Source of the DNA: Sinorhizobium shofinae
GTDB taxonomy: Bacteria > Pseudomonadota > Alphaproteobacteria > Rhizobiales > Rhizobiaceae
Reading direction: 5' to 3'
DNA length: 64,000 bases
NCBI GenBank assembly: GCA_001704765.1
Contig: MBFK01000009.1
Location: 96,417-160,416 of the forward strand
How positions within the stretch are numbered: position 1 is the stretch's first letter; every line of letters begins with the position of its first letter. The notes beneath the pieces are model-generated. The model was not told the DNA's origin, ran no database searches, and saw only the letters and a list, made by a program, of their open reading frames with translations. Positions 26,663 through 37,693 of this stretch are shown one piece after another. A program made the translations under genes and the position numbers.

Positions 26663-27355
26663 GAGCTCTGGCGGAGGACTTGCGGTTTTCGGCGCCGGCC
26701 AGCCGCCGGCATCGACGCGGAAGAGCCAGTCCCGCCGGGCGAAGAGAAAGGCGTACATCATCGCGACCCAGAGGCCGAGCAGCAGGCCTGCGGCCACATC
26801 GCTCGGATAGTGGGCGCCGACGACGACGCGCGACACGCCGATCATCAGCGCCAAAATCAGGAAAAGCGGCCGCAGCTGCGGCGTCAGCATCGCGAAGGCA
26901 CCGAAGAAGGCGCCGGCCGCTGTCGAATGGCCGGAGGGGAAACTCTCGAACGCGCCGCTGCCGGTGAAGGGCGTCAGGCTGTAGGCGCCATATTCGGCGA
27001 AGAGCTCGGGGCGGGCGCGGCCGATCAGCAATTTCAGCCCGTGAACCAGCACGCTGGCCGTGCCGATCGTCAGCAGAAAATAGGCCGAGAGATTGCCCGC
27101 GGTTCGCGCTCGTTGCCGGACCGTATCGCGCCTTGATGCGCGTCGGACGATGAAGGCGATCAAGAGCAGGGTCGCTGACGTATACAGCATCCAGGCGAAC
27201 GTGCCGAAATCGGTGATCGTCCGGTTGAAGCCAACGATTTCATCGGGCAGCCCCTGCGCCCATTCCGACAATTGCGGATCGAAGGGAACGAGAGCCACGA
27301 CGAGAACGATCGTCATCAGCAGAATCCAGCCTGTGGAAGTGAGCGGTTGGTTCAT
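26657..27355 (-). CDS. PAP2 family membrane phosphatase
   Basis: 232-residue integral membrane phosphatase of the type-2 phosphatidic acid phosphatase superfamily. All three catalytic motifs are present: KLLIGRARP (K-x6-RP), PSGH, and SRVVVGAHYPSD (S-R-x5-H-x3-D). About six hydrophobic segments are visible. Such enzymes dephosphorylate undecaprenyl pyrophosphate, phosphatidate, phosphatidylglycerophosphate or lipid A; the sequence does not decide which. The ATG at 27355 (MNQPLTSTGW) follows AGGAAAG; the longer frame to 27409 runs into the leuB terminator region and is less likely. Confidence 0.87.
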   Translation of the reverse strand: MNQPLTSTGWILLMTIVLVVALVPFDPQLSEWAQGLPDEIVGFNRTITDFGTFAWMLYTSATLLLIAFIVRRASRRDTVRQRARTAGNLSAYFLLTIGTASVLVHGLKLLIGRARPELFAEYGAYSLTPFTGSGAFESFPSGHSTAAGAFFGAFAMLTPQLRPLFLILALMIGVSRVVVGAHYPSDVAAGLLLGLWVAMMYAFLFARRDWLFRVDAGGWPAPKTASPPPELK

Positions 27356-27422
27356 TTCGTTCTTTCCTGATCGGTCTCCTGCATGTGAAGTCGAACGCGG
27401 AAAAATCAAGATATTCCAACGA

Positions 27423-27453
27423 AAACACCTCCGGAGGACGTCCGGAGGTGTTT
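27423..27453 (-). terminator. leuB terminator
   Basis: 13-bp perfect stem AAACACCTCCGGA / TCCGGAGGTGTTT with a 5-base loop, 35 bases beyond the leuB stop; on the minus strand the stem is followed by a short T run. Confidence 0.82.
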
Positions 27454-27487
27454 GTTCAATCCGCAGAAAAGAAGCGTCGACGGCCGA

Positions 27488-28600
27488 TCAGGCCGAGAGC
27501 ACCTTGAACTCGGCGAGAATGGCGTCGCCCATTTCGACGGTGCCGACCTGACGGCAGCCTTCCGCCATGATGTCGCCGGTGCGAATGCCCTTGTCGAGCA
27601 CGTTGGCGATCGCCTTCTCCAGATTGTCGGCTTCCTTCACAAGGTTGAAGGAGTAGTGCAGGCACATGGCGAAAGAAGCGATCATGGCGATCGGGTTGGC
27701 GATGCCCTTGCCGGCGATATCCGGCGCAGAGCCATGCACCGGCTCGTAGAGTGCCTTGCGCTTGCCCGTCTTGGCATCCGGTGCGCCGAGCGAAGCCGAC
27801 GGCAGCATGCCGAGCGAACCGGTCAGCATCGCGGCGACGTCGGAAAGCATGTCGCCGAACAGGTTGTCGGTGACGATGACGTCGAACTGCTTCGGCTGGC
27901 GCACGAGCTGCATGCCGCCGGCATCGGCCAGCATGTGCTCAAGCTGAACGTCGGAATATTTCGCCTTGTGCGTCTCGGTAACCACCTGGTTCCAGAGCAC
28001 GCCCGACTTCATGACGTTGCGCTTTTCCATCGAGCAGACGCTGTTCTTGCGGGTGCGCGCCAGTTCGAAGGCGACGCCGGCGATGCGCTCGATCTCGTAG
28101 GTGTCGTAGACCTGCGTGTCGATGCCGCGCTTCTGGCCGTTGCCGAGGTCGATGATCTCCTTCGGCTCGCCGAAATAGACGCCACCGGTCAACTCGCGGA
28201 CGATGAGGATGTCGAGACCCTCGACCAGCTCCGGCTTCAGCGAGGAGGCATTGGCAAGCGCCGGGTAGCAGATGGCGGGCCTCAGGTTGGCGAAGAGTTC
28301 GAGATCCTTGCGCAGCCGCAGCAGGCCGGCTTCCGGTCGCACCTCGTAAGGCACTGCGTCCCATTTCGGTCCGCCGACGGCGCCGAAGAGCACGGCATCG
28401 GCGGCAAGCGCCTTCGCCATGTGCTCTTCCGAGATCGCCGCGCCATGGGCGTCATAGGCGGAACCACCCACAAGCCCCTCGTCCGTCACGAAGCCAGCGC
28501 CCTGCTCGGCATTCATGTAAGCGATGATTTTGCGGACTTCCGCCATGGCTTCCGGGCCGATGCCGTCGCCGGGCAGAAGGAAGAGATTGCGCACAGTCAT
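27488..28600 (-). CDS. leuB: 3-isopropylmalate dehydrogenase
   Basis: 370-residue NAD-dependent decarboxylating dehydrogenase of leucine biosynthesis. N-terminal [17 protein letters not shown], substrate-binding [17 protein letters not shown], the [14 protein letters not shown] block and [15 protein letters not shown], then [18 protein letters not shown] near the C-terminus, are all intact. It is a single gene with its own terminator; leuC and leuD are not in this window, as is common in rhizobia. Confidence 0.97.
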   Translation of the reverse strand: MTVRNLFLLPGDGIGPEAMAEVRKIIAYMNAEQGAGFVTDEGLVGGSAYDAHGAAISEEHMAKALAADAVLFGAVGGPKWDAVPYEVRPEAGLLRLRKDLELFANLRPAICYPALANASSLKPELVEGLDILIVRELTGGVYFGEPKEIIDLGNGQKRGIDTQVYDTYEIERIAGVAFELARTRKNSVCSMEKRNVMKSGVLWNQVVTETHKAKYSDVQLEHMLADAGGMQLVRQPKQFDVIVTDNLFGDMLSDVAAMLTGSLGMLPSASLGAPDAKTGKRKALYEPVHGSAPDIAGKGIANPIAMIASFAMCLHYSFNLVKEADNLEKAIANVLDKGIRTGDIMAEGCRQVGTVEMGDAILAEFKVLSA

Positions 28601-28764
28601 GGATAGTCCTTCTCGAGGGGAAAACTCGGGCGCGTTCTTAGCGCAACTTCGTATCGAGGGAAATCGCGTCGGCGAAAGATTTGTGCGCGCGATCTACCCG
28701 TTCCCTTGGGGACGGTGGTGGCTGGGACCGATCACCCGGTTCGCGCAGCGGAGAGGAAAGATCC

Positions 28765-28887
28765 ATGCGCAAGCTCATTCGGGCCATCGCAGACCTGCTC
28801 CGCGACACGTGGACATCCTCACCTTCCGCAAGCCTTCGACTGATGCCGCCAGGCAAGCTGGCTCGCCGCCGTCCCGTTTCCGCTTGA
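28765..28887 (+). CDS. possible small protein of unknown function
   Basis: 40-codon frame in the 339-base gap between divergent leuB and the lysE-type gene. It has a good ribosome binding site (GAGAGGAAAG five bases before ATG). The product starts MRKLIRAIADLLRDTW, an amphipathic basic/hydrophobic helix, and continues with a serine/arginine/proline-rich tail. I do not recognise a family. It could be a real membrane-associated small protein or chance; the rest of the gap shows nothing else. Confidence 0.3.
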   Translation: MRKLIRAIADLLRDTWTSSPSASLRLMPPGKLARRRPVSA

Positions 28888-28939
28888 CGGAATCGGCGGC
28901 TGACGCTCGAATGGCCGAATTACAACCGGGGTTTCCAAG

Positions 28940-29581
28940 ATGTCCGAGACGCTACTTGTCGGTGCCTTTCTCGCAGCACTTTCCTACACGCTGATCCCCG
29001 GCCCCGCCTTCCTGGCGCTTCTCGGCATCGGCGCCGGCCAGGGCCGAAAGGCCGGCGCGCTGTTCATGGGCGGCCATCTCGCCGGCGATATTCTCTGGTC
29101 GACGCTGGCGCTCGTCGCGATCGTCGGCGCCCGTTCGATCGGAACGGCGATCTTCGACATTCTGGGCCTCTTCTGCGGCGCCTATCTCGCCTGGATCGGC
29201 TGGACGGCGCTCAAGGCCCGTCCGAAGGGCGAGAACCGAGCCCTGATGACGGTCGAACGGCCGCTCCGGCGCGGGCTGATCTTCGGGCTCACCAATCCCA
29301 AAGGCTACCCGGTGGCGCTCGCGACCTTCACGGCGCTCCTTGCCAGCTCCGCGAACGCATTGGAATTCAATGCCCTGCCGATGCTGCTCGCCGTTTCGCT
29401 GATCGGCTTCCTGATCGCTGACGTGATCCTGATCGCCATCATCGGCGCCTCGGTCGTCCGGCGCTTCTATCGGCGCCATGAGCTCACCATCGTCCGACTC
29501 TCCGGGCTCCTGTTCATCGGTTTTGCGGCGCAGGCGATCTGGCACGCGGCGCCCGGCCTCCTGGGCGTGCGCAAGGCTTGA
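28940..29581 (+). CDS. LysE/RhtB family amino acid exporter
   Basis: 213-residue inner-membrane exporter of the LysE superfamily with six predicted helices. The signature near the N-terminus is YTLIPGPAFLALLGIGAGQGRKAG followed by GGHLAGDILW, and the central FGLTNPKGYPVALATFTALL matches the family's second conserved block. Substrate specificity (lysine, threonine, homoserine or others) cannot be read off. The M3 peptidase gene follows 82 bases later, possibly cotranscribed; export of peptide-derived amino acids would fit but is inference. Confidence 0.9.
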   Translation: MSETLLVGAFLAALSYTLIPGPAFLALLGIGAGQGRKAGALFMGGHLAGDILWSTLALVAIVGARSIGTAIFDILGLFCGAYLAWIGWTALKARPKGENRALMTVERPLRRGLIFGLTNPKGYPVALATFTALLASSANALEFNALPMLLAVSLIGFLIADVILIAIIGASVVRRFYRRHELTIVRLSGLLFIGFAAQAIWHAAPGLLGVRKA

Positions 29582-29663
29582 ACAATTCGCGCTCGCCAAC
29601 CACTTCACACTCCGCCGGCGCGCCAATCCGCGCCCGACCGGATCCGCATGCGAAAGGAATCTC

Positions 29664-31727
29664 ATGACCGTCAGCGCTTCGCTCAACCCTGCCCTGGTAA
29701 ATTGGACCGGCCATGAGGGCCTGCCTCGCTTCGAGGCGATAAACGACGAGGACTTCGCCCCCGCCTTCGATGCGGCCTTCGTGCGCCACGAGGCGGAAAT
29801 CGACGCGATCGCCATCAATCCGGAGCCGCCGAGCTTCGAGAACACCGTCGTCGCGCTGGAAATTGCCGGAGACGAGCTATCGCGCGTTTCGGCGCTGTTC
29901 TGGACCAAGGCGGGTGCCCACACGAACGAGGTCATCCAGGCGCTGGAGCGCGACATTGCACCGAAGATGTCGCGCCATTACTCGAAGATCGGCACCAATC
30001 CGGCCTTGTTCAGCCGCATCGACACGCTGTGGGAGAAGCGGAAGGAACTCGGCCTCGATCTCGAAGCGACGCGCGTGCTCGAGCGGCACTGGAAGGGTTT
30101 CGTCAAATCCGGCGCAAAACTTGCCAAGCCCGAGCAGGAGCGTCTGGCAGTGATCAACGAGACGCTCGCCGGGCTTGGCGCGAAATTCGGCCAGAACGTG
30201 CTGGCCGACGAGAAGAACTGGACGCTGCTGCTCGCGAGCGAGGAGGAACTGGCCGGGCTTCCGGATTTCCTGAAGGACGCGATGGCGGCGGCGGCGCGCG
30301 ACCGGGGCGAAGACGGAAAATATGCTGTGACGCTGTCGCGCTCGATCATCGAGCCGTTCCTGACCTTCTCCGAGAACCGCGAACTGCGCGAGCAGGCCTT
30401 TAGGGCCTGGACGGGGCGCGGCGAAAACGGCGGCGAGACCGACAATCGCGGCATCATCGCCGAAACGCTCTCGCTGCGCGCCGAGAAGGCAAAGCTGCTC
30501 GGTTACGAGAATTATGCTGCACTCAAGCTCGACGACACAATGGCGAAGACGCCCGAGGCGGTGAACGGCCTTTTGTTGCAGGTCTGGGAGAAGGCGGTGA
30601 TGCGCGCCCGCGAGGAAGAGGCGGAACTGGCGAAGCTGATCGCCGCCGAGGGCCGCAATCACGAGGTCATGCCCTGGGACTGGCGCCACTATGCCGAAAA
30701 GCTGAGAGCCGAAAAGTTCAGCTTCTCGGAAAGCGAGCTGAAGCCCTATCTGCAGCTCGAAAGGATCATCGATGCCTGCTTTGACGTCGCAGGCCGGCTT
30801 TTCGGCATCACCGCGACGGAGAAGAAGGGCATCGCCATCTACCATCCCGATGTCCGCGTCTTCGAAATCCGCGACGCGGCCGGCAAGCTCGTGGCACTCT
30901 TCCTCGGCGACTATTTCGCCCGCTCCTCCAAGCGCTCCGGTGCCTGGATGAGCTCCTTCCAGTCGCAGCACAAGTTGACGCTGAAGAACGGCACCGTCGG
31001 TGAAATTCCGATCGTCTACAATGTCTGCAATTTTGCAAAGCCAGCCGACGGCAAGCCCGCCCTGCTCTCGCTCGACGATGCCCGTACCCTCTTCCACGAG
31101 TTTGGCCATGCGCTGCACGGCATGCTGTCCAACGTCACCTACCCGTCGGTGTCGGGCACAGGCGTTTCGCGCGACTTCGTCGAGCTGCCGTCGCAGCTCT
31201 ACGAGCATTGGCTGACGGTGCCGGAAATCCTCAAGAAATATGCCGTGCATTACCGGACCGGTGAGCCCATGCCGCAGGCGCTTCTCGACAAGGTGCTGGC
31301 GGCCAGAACCTTCAATTCCGGCTTCGCCACCGTAGAGTTCACCTCGTCGGCGCTTGTCGACATGGCCTATCATACGGCCGAAAGCGTCAGCGATCCGATG
31401 GCGCTGGAAGCGGCGGCGCTCGAGAAGATCGGCCTGCCGACATCGATCGTCATGCGCCACCGCAGCCCGCATTTCCTGCACGTCTTCTCGGGAGACGGCT
31501 ATTCCGCCGGCTATTATTCCTACATGTGGTCGGAGGTGCTCGACGCCGACGCCTTCGCCGCCTTCGAGGAGACCGGTGATCCCTTCGATGCGGCGATGGC
31601 GGCCAAACTCAAGGGCCACATCTATTCCATCGGCGGTGCCGTCGATCCGGAAGACGCCTACAAGGCCTTTCGCGGCAAGCTGCCGAGCCCCGAGGCGATG
31701 CTGATAAAGAAGGGGCTGGCGGCCTAG
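29664..31727 (+). CDS. dcp: M3 family metallopeptidase (peptidyl-dipeptidase Dcp / oligopeptidase A type)
   Basis: 687-residue cytoplasmic zinc peptidase of family M3. The zinc motif is HEFGH (H478, E479, H482) in LFHEFGHALHGML, with the downstream glutamate in SRDFVELPSQLYEHW, and HVFSGDGYSAGYYSYMWSEVLDADAF near the C-terminus. The length fits Dcp/OpdA, which trim oligopeptides and signal-peptide fragments. The frame is open far upstream, but ATG 29664 after AAAGGAATCTC is the likely start. Confidence 0.94.
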   Translation: MTVSASLNPALVNWTGHEGLPRFEAINDEDFAPAFDAAFVRHEAEIDAIAINPEPPSFENTVVALEIAGDELSRVSALFWTKAGAHTNEVIQALERDIAPKMSRHYSKIGTNPALFSRIDTLWEKRKELGLDLEATRVLERHWKGFVKSGAKLAKPEQERLAVINETLAGLGAKFGQNVLADEKNWTLLLASEEELAGLPDFLKDAMAAAARDRGEDGKYAVTLSRSIIEPFLTFSENRELREQAFRAWTGRGENGGETDNRGIIAETLSLRAEKAKLLGYENYAALKLDDTMAKTPEAVNGLLLQVWEKAVMRAREEEAELAKLIAAEGRNHEVMPWDWRHYAEKLRAEKFSFSESELKPYLQLERIIDACFDVAGRLFGITATEKKGIAIYHPDVRVFEIRDAAGKLVALFLGDYFARSSKRSGAWMSSFQSQHKLTLKNGTVGEIPIVYNVCNFAKPADGKPALLSLDDARTLFHEFGHALHGMLSNVTYPSVSGTGVSRDFVELPSQLYEHWLTVPEILKKYAVHYRTGEPMPQALLDKVLAARTFNSGFATVEFTSSALVDMAYHTAESVSDPMALEAAALEKIGLPTSIVMRHRSPHFLHVFSGDGYSAGYYSYMWSEVLDADAFAAFEETGDPFDAAMAAKLKGHIYSIGGAVDPEDAYKAFRGKLPSPEAMLIKKGLAA

Positions 31728-31758
31728 AACGATCAGGCACGCCGGAGCCGGAATAGGA

Positions 31759-31780
31759 AGGGCGCGCCGGTGCGCGCCCT
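31759..31780. terminator. GC-rich hairpin between convergent dcp and DUF993 genes
   Basis: Perfect 9-bp stem AGGGCGCGC / GCGCGCCCT with a CGGT loop. There is no T run on either side, so it is at best a factor-assisted terminator or RNA 3'-end stabiliser. Confidence 0.45.
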
Positions 31781-31788
31781 GCGGCGCA

Positions 31789-32967
31789 TTACGCTGCTTG
31801 TTCGACGCCGAGCACGGCGAGCAGGTTGCGCATCCGCGCCGCCGCGAGCTCCGGCTTGTCGAGAACATTGGCCCGGTCGGCCAGGCGGAAGATATCCGAA
31901 TAATGCAGCAGTCCACGGGCCGACTGCAGGCCGGCCGGCAGGGTGAAATGGCGCTGGTGGCCGTTCAGCCAGGCCAGAAAGACGACCCCGGCCTTGTAGT
32001 ATTGTGTCGGCGCCTCGAAGATCTTGCGTGACAGCGCCACTGTCGGCTCGATGACGCCGCGGAACGTGGCCAGATCGCCGGCCGCAAGCGCCGCGAGCGC
32101 CTTCGAGGCCGAGGGCGCGACGGCGTCGAAGATGCCGAGCAGGGCGTGGCTGTATTTCACGCCGTCGCCCTCGATCAGCTCCGCATAGTTGAAGTCGTCG
32201 CCGGTGAAGCAGAGCACGCCCTCCGGTAGCTGGTTGCGCAGCGCCACTTCCTTTGCATTGTCGAGCAGCGAAATCTTGATGCCCTCGACCTTGGCGCTGT
32301 TGTCACCGATGATCGACACCACGGTATCGAGAGCCTCTTCGAAATTCTCGGAGCCCCAATAGCCTTTGAGCTGCGGGTCGAATATGTCGCCGAGCCAATG
32401 GAGCACGACCTTGTCCTTCGTCTGGCTGAGGATGTGGCCGTAGACACGTCGATAATCATCGGGGGAGCGGGCCACGCGGGCCAGTGCCCGGCTCGCCATC
32501 ATGATCGCCCTGCCGCCATGCGCCTCGACGAAACCGATCTGTTCCTCATAAGCGGCGATGACATCCTCGATCGACCGCGCCTCGGCGGGCGGAAGCTGAT
32601 CCGTGCCGGCGCCGCAGGCGAGATCGGCACCCGGAACGCTCTGTGCCTCGGCAAGCGCGCGGCGGATCAATTCCTTGGCGCCCGTCCAGGGCAGTCCCAT
32701 GCCGCGCTGGGCGGTATCCATTGCCTCGGCGATGCGGAAGCCGAGGCTCCACAAGTGATGGCGAAAGGCCATCGTCGCTTCCCAGTCGATCGCCGGATTT
32801 CCCCAGGGATCGGCGTCGCGAAGCGGGTCGGAAACGACATGCGCGGCCGCATAGGCGATGCGGTTGAAAGTCGGCACCGCGGCGGGCCGGGCGATCGGCG
32901 TTCCCTGGAGCCGGTATTCTTCGAGCGAGCCGTCTTGGCGCGGCAGCATCAGGCTGGTCATCGACAT
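31789..32967 (-). CDS. DUF993 family dihydrodipicolinate synthase-like protein
   Basis: 392-residue DUF993 protein, a little-studied group related to the DapA/NAL class I aldolase TIM barrels. Visible blocks include PTFNRIAYAAAHVVSDPL, GAGTDQLPPAEARSIEDV, VVLHWLGDIFDPQLKGYWGS and EGIKISLLDNAKEVALRNQL, where the lysine of GIKISLLD occupies a position like the Schiff-base lysine of DapA proteins (inference). GAGGAGG lies before the ATG. It is divergent from lacI-1 with a degenerate copy of the operator about 30 bases upstream, so it probably belongs to the same catabolic regulon and may carry out an aldol or retro-aldol step on an unknown keto acid. Confidence 0.87.
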   Translation of the reverse strand: MSMTSLMLPRQDGSLEEYRLQGTPIARPAAVPTFNRIAYAAAHVVSDPLRDADPWGNPAIDWEATMAFRHHLWSLGFRIAEAMDTAQRGMGLPWTGAKELIRRALAEAQSVPGADLACGAGTDQLPPAEARSIEDVIAAYEEQIGFVEAHGGRAIMMASRALARVARSPDDYRRVYGHILSQTKDKVVLHWLGDIFDPQLKGYWGSENFEEALDTVVSIIGDNSAKVEGIKISLLDNAKEVALRNQLPEGVLCFTGDDFNYAELIEGDGVKYSHALLGIFDAVAPSASKALAALAAGDLATFRGVIEPTVALSRKIFEAPTQYYKAGVVFLAWLNGHQRHFTLPAGLQSARGLLHYSDIFRLADRANVLDKPELAAARMRNLLAVLGVEQAA

Positions 32968-32995
32968 TGATCCTCCTCACATTTGCGGCATCGAT

Positions 32996-33017
32996 TAATT
33001 TAGATCGTTCCAAATTG
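32996..33017. promoter_or_regulatory. degenerate LacI-type operator upstream of the DUF993 gene
   Basis: The right half (CGTTCCAAAT) matches the palindrome at 33198 and 47361; the left half (TTTAGATC) is imperfect. The centre is 30-40 bases upstream of the DUF993 start codon and 198 bases from the perfect copy next to lacI-1, a spacing that would allow looping. Confidence 0.5.
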
Positions 33018-33196
33018 CAAGGCGGAAAATCTTCACTCTTGCCTGATGGCTTGTCGTGCGGCACGGCAGTTTATCGACACAGAGAATACTCAAGTATCTG
33101 AAAAACAACCAATTTGCTCTGAAACCCTGCACAGATTGGATTTCCTTTGGTCTCGTTCGGAGCCAAGAAAAAAGTGAACACAAGCCTCTTGACGAG

Positions 33197-33212
33197 ATTG
33201 GAACGTTCCAAT
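33197..33212. promoter_or_regulatory. LacI-type operator upstream of lacI-1
   Basis: Perfect 16-base palindrome ATTGGAACGTTCCAAT with the central CG typical of LacI-family sites. It lies 43 bases before the regulator's start codon, suggesting autoregulation. The 14-base core recurs exactly at 47361-47374. Confidence 0.75.
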
Positions 33213-33254
33213 TATTAAGGGTGCAACGGACGAAATACCGGTAGGAGGACAGTG

Positions 33255-35296
<2,042 letters not shown>

Positions 35297-35301
35297 ACCG
35301 A

Positions 35302-36921
35302 ATGTCTATGAGCAAGCATATTTCGCCGGCGCAAGCGGCTGCCCTGATCCCGGACGGAGCCGTCGTTTCGGTCTCCTCCTCCAGCGGCCTCGGCTGCCCG
35401 GATCTGATGCTGAAGGCGATCGGCGAGCGCTTCGATGCGACCGGCCACCCGCGCGACCTGACGACGCTGCATCCGATCGCCGCCGGCGACATGAGCGGTA
35501 TTAAAGGCGTCGACTATATTGCCAAGAAGGGTCTTTTGAAGAAGATCATCGGCGGCTCCTACCCTTCTGGACCCTCGAGTGCCGAGCCGCCGCTGATCTG
35601 GCAGATGATCGGCGCGGACGAGGTGGCCGCCTACAACATTCCGTCCGGCATCCTCTTCGATATGCATCGCGAGGCGGCGGCAAAACGTCCGGGCGTGATG
35701 ACCAAGGTCGGACTCGACACCTTCGTCGACCCGTCGCGCGAGGGCTGCGCCATGAATGCAGCCGCGGCGGCCGAACCGGTGGTGCGGAAGATTTCCTTCG
35801 AGGGCGAGGACTGGCTCTATTTCAAGGCGATCGCACCGCAGGTGGCGATCATCCGCGCCACGACGGCGGACGAGCGCGGCAATCTCACCTACGAACACGA
35901 GGGCGCCTATCTCGGCGGGCTCGACCAGGCGCTGGCCGCCCGCAACAATGGCGGCATCGTCGTCGCCCAGGTGAAGCGCATCGCTAAGGAAGGTTCGCTG
36001 AAGCCCCATGACGTGCGCGTGCCGGGCGTGCTCGTCGATTACGTGGTCGTAGATCCGGATCAGAAGCAGACGACGCAGACGCTCTACGATCCGGCGATCT
36101 CCGGGGAGATCTTCCGGCCGCTCGACAGTTTCCGCGTCCCGGAATTCAACATTCAAAAGGTGATCGCCCGCCGCGTTGCGCAGGAACTCGAGGCCGGAAG
36201 CGCCGTCAATCTCGGCTTCGGGATTTCGGCCAATGTGCCGCGCATCCTCATCGAGGAGGGGCTGCATGGCGCCGTCACCTGGGTGATCGAACAGGGGGCG
36301 GTCGGCGGCGTGCCGCTGCTCGACTTCGCGTTCGGATGCGCATCGAATGCAGACGCCTTCATGCCGTCGCCCTACCAGTTCACCTATTTCCAGGGTGCCG
36401 GATTCGATGCATCGCTGCTCTCCTTCCTGGAGATCGACCGCAGCGGCTCGGTCAACGTCTCAAAGCTCAGCTTCCGCCCGCATGTGACGGCCGGCGCTGG
36501 CGGCTTCGTCGATATCACTGCGCGGGCGAGGAAGATCGTCTTCTCCGGCATGTTCAATGCCGGCGCGAAACTTGAGGTCGCCGACGGCCAACTCGTCATC
36601 GAGAAGGAAGGCAAGCTCAAGAAGCTGGTCGACCAGGTTGAGCACGTCACCTTCTCGGGTCGCCGTGCGGTCGAACAGGGGCAGGACGTCACCTATGTCA
36701 CCGAGCGGGCGGTGATGAAGCTGACGCCCGCGGGCCTCGTGCTTACCGAAATCGCTCCGGGCGTCGATCTCCAGGCACATGTCCTCGACCAGTCGGAGTT
36801 TCCGCTGATCGTTTCCGACAAGCTGAAGGTCATGGATGTGGTCCTGTTCCATGAGGCGCCGCTCGGACTGAGGCTTCCTGCCAAGCCGCAGCGCAGCATT
36901 GCGGGAGGCGTCAATGGCTGA
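35302..36921 (+). CDS. acyl-CoA:acetate/3-ketoacid CoA-transferase (YdiF-like, fused alpha-beta)
   Basis: About 539-542 residues; both halves of a class I CoA-transferase are fused in one chain. The catalytic glutamate lies in VIEQGAVGGVPL (E330 from ATG 35302, or E333 if GTG 35293 is used). Other family blocks are SSSSGLGCPDLML at the N-terminus and LSFLEIDRSGSVNVSKL with the GAGGFVDITARARKIVF region. It transfers CoA between short-chain acyl-CoAs and a free acid, activating a catabolic intermediate. A GTG at 35293 would overlap the previous gene by four bases; the true start is uncertain among 35293, 35302 and 35308. It overlaps the next gene by eight bases. Confidence 0.92.
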   Translation: MSMSKHISPAQAAALIPDGAVVSVSSSSGLGCPDLMLKAIGERFDATGHPRDLTTLHPIAAGDMSGIKGVDYIAKKGLLKKIIGGSYPSGPSSAEPPLIWQMIGADEVAAYNIPSGILFDMHREAAAKRPGVMTKVGLDTFVDPSREGCAMNAAAAAEPVVRKISFEGEDWLYFKAIAPQVAIIRATTADERGNLTYEHEGAYLGGLDQALAARNNGGIVVAQVKRIAKEGSLKPHDVRVPGVLVDYVVVDPDQKQTTQTLYDPAISGEIFRPLDSFRVPEFNIQKVIARRVAQELEAGSAVNLGFGISANVPRILIEEGLHGAVTWVIEQGAVGGVPLLDFAFGCASNADAFMPSPYQFTYFQGAGFDASLLSFLEIDRSGSVNVSKLSFRPHVTAGAGGFVDITARARKIVFSGMFNAGAKLEVADGQLVIEKEGKLKKLVDQVEHVTFSGRRAVEQGQDVTYVTERAVMKLTPAGLVLTEIAPGVDLQAHVLDQSEFPLIVSDKLKVMDVVLFHEAPLGLRLPAKPQRSIAGGVNG

Positions 36922-37693
36922 CGAACGCATCCGCGTCGAGATCGATGGCGCCGTCGCGACGATGACCGTGGCGAGGCCGGAGAAACTCAATGCCTTCGAC
37001 ATCGACATGCTAAAGGCGCTCGCATCGGCCTGCGACGCGGTCGAGGCGAACCGCGATGTGCGCGTCACGATCCTCACCGGCGAGGGCAAGGCCTTTTCCG
37101 CCGGCGGCGACATCAAGGCCTGGGGCGGCATGGACGCCGCCGCCTTCGGTTACGAGTGGGTGCGCTTCGGCCACCGCGTCTTCGAGCGGCTGGCGACGCT
37201 GCGCATGCCGGTGATTGCGGCGTTGAACGGCCACGCGCTTGGTGGCGGCCTGGAGCTGGCGGCGGCCGCGGATATCCGCATCGCCGAAAAGCAAGTGAAG
37301 ATAGGCCTTCCCGAAACGAGTCTCGGCATGGTGCCTGGCTGGTCCGGTACGCAGCGCCTCGTCTTGCGTTTCGGCGCGCAGATCGTCCGCCGCATGGTAC
37401 TCGGCGGCGAGATGTTTTCGGCGGAGGATGCAAAGGCCGAGGGCCTGGTCGATGCGGTTGTCGAGACCGGCGCGGTCATGGCGGCGGCGCGCGATTATGC
37501 CGCCCGCATCGCAGCGCGCGGGCCGGCAGCGCTCGAAATATCGAAACTGATGATCGCTTCGGCGAATGGCGAGGACAAGGGCGCGGCCGTCGAGGCGCTG
37601 GGCTCGATCCTTGTTGCCAAGACCGGCGATCTCAAGGAGGGCGTGGCAGCCTTCAGCGAAAAGCGCGAAGCGCGCTTCAAGGGAGAATGGTGA
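36914..37693 (+). CDS. enoyl-CoA hydratase/isomerase family protein
   Basis: 259-residue crotonase-fold enzyme. The oxyanion-hole segments are FSAGGDIKAWGG and NGHALGGGLELAAAADIRIA, and LPETSLGMVPGWSGTQRL is the conserved block that follows. It hydrates or isomerises an acyl-CoA, presumably the product of the CoA-transferase before it. It overlaps the CoA-transferase gene by eight bases and the aldehyde dehydrogenase gene by one (TGATG), so the five plus-strand genes 33255-39201 form one tightly coupled operon. Confidence 0.93.
   Translation: MADERIRVEIDGAVATMTVARPEKLNAFDIDMLKALASACDAVEANRDVRVTILTGEGKAFSAGGDIKAWGGMDAAAFGYEWVRFGHRVFERLATLRMPVIAALNGHALGGGLELAAAADIRIAEKQVKIGLPETSLGMVPGWSGTQRLVLRFGAQIVRRMVLGGEMFSAEDAKAEGLVDAVVETGAVMAAARDYAARIAARGPAALEISKLMIASANGEDKGAAVEALGSILVAKTGDLKEGVAAFSEKREARFKGEW

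Noticed and set aside
29877..31916. Minus-strand frame of 679 codons opposite the M3 peptidase gene
   Set aside because: Antisense shadow of a gene with intact HEFGH catalytic motif.
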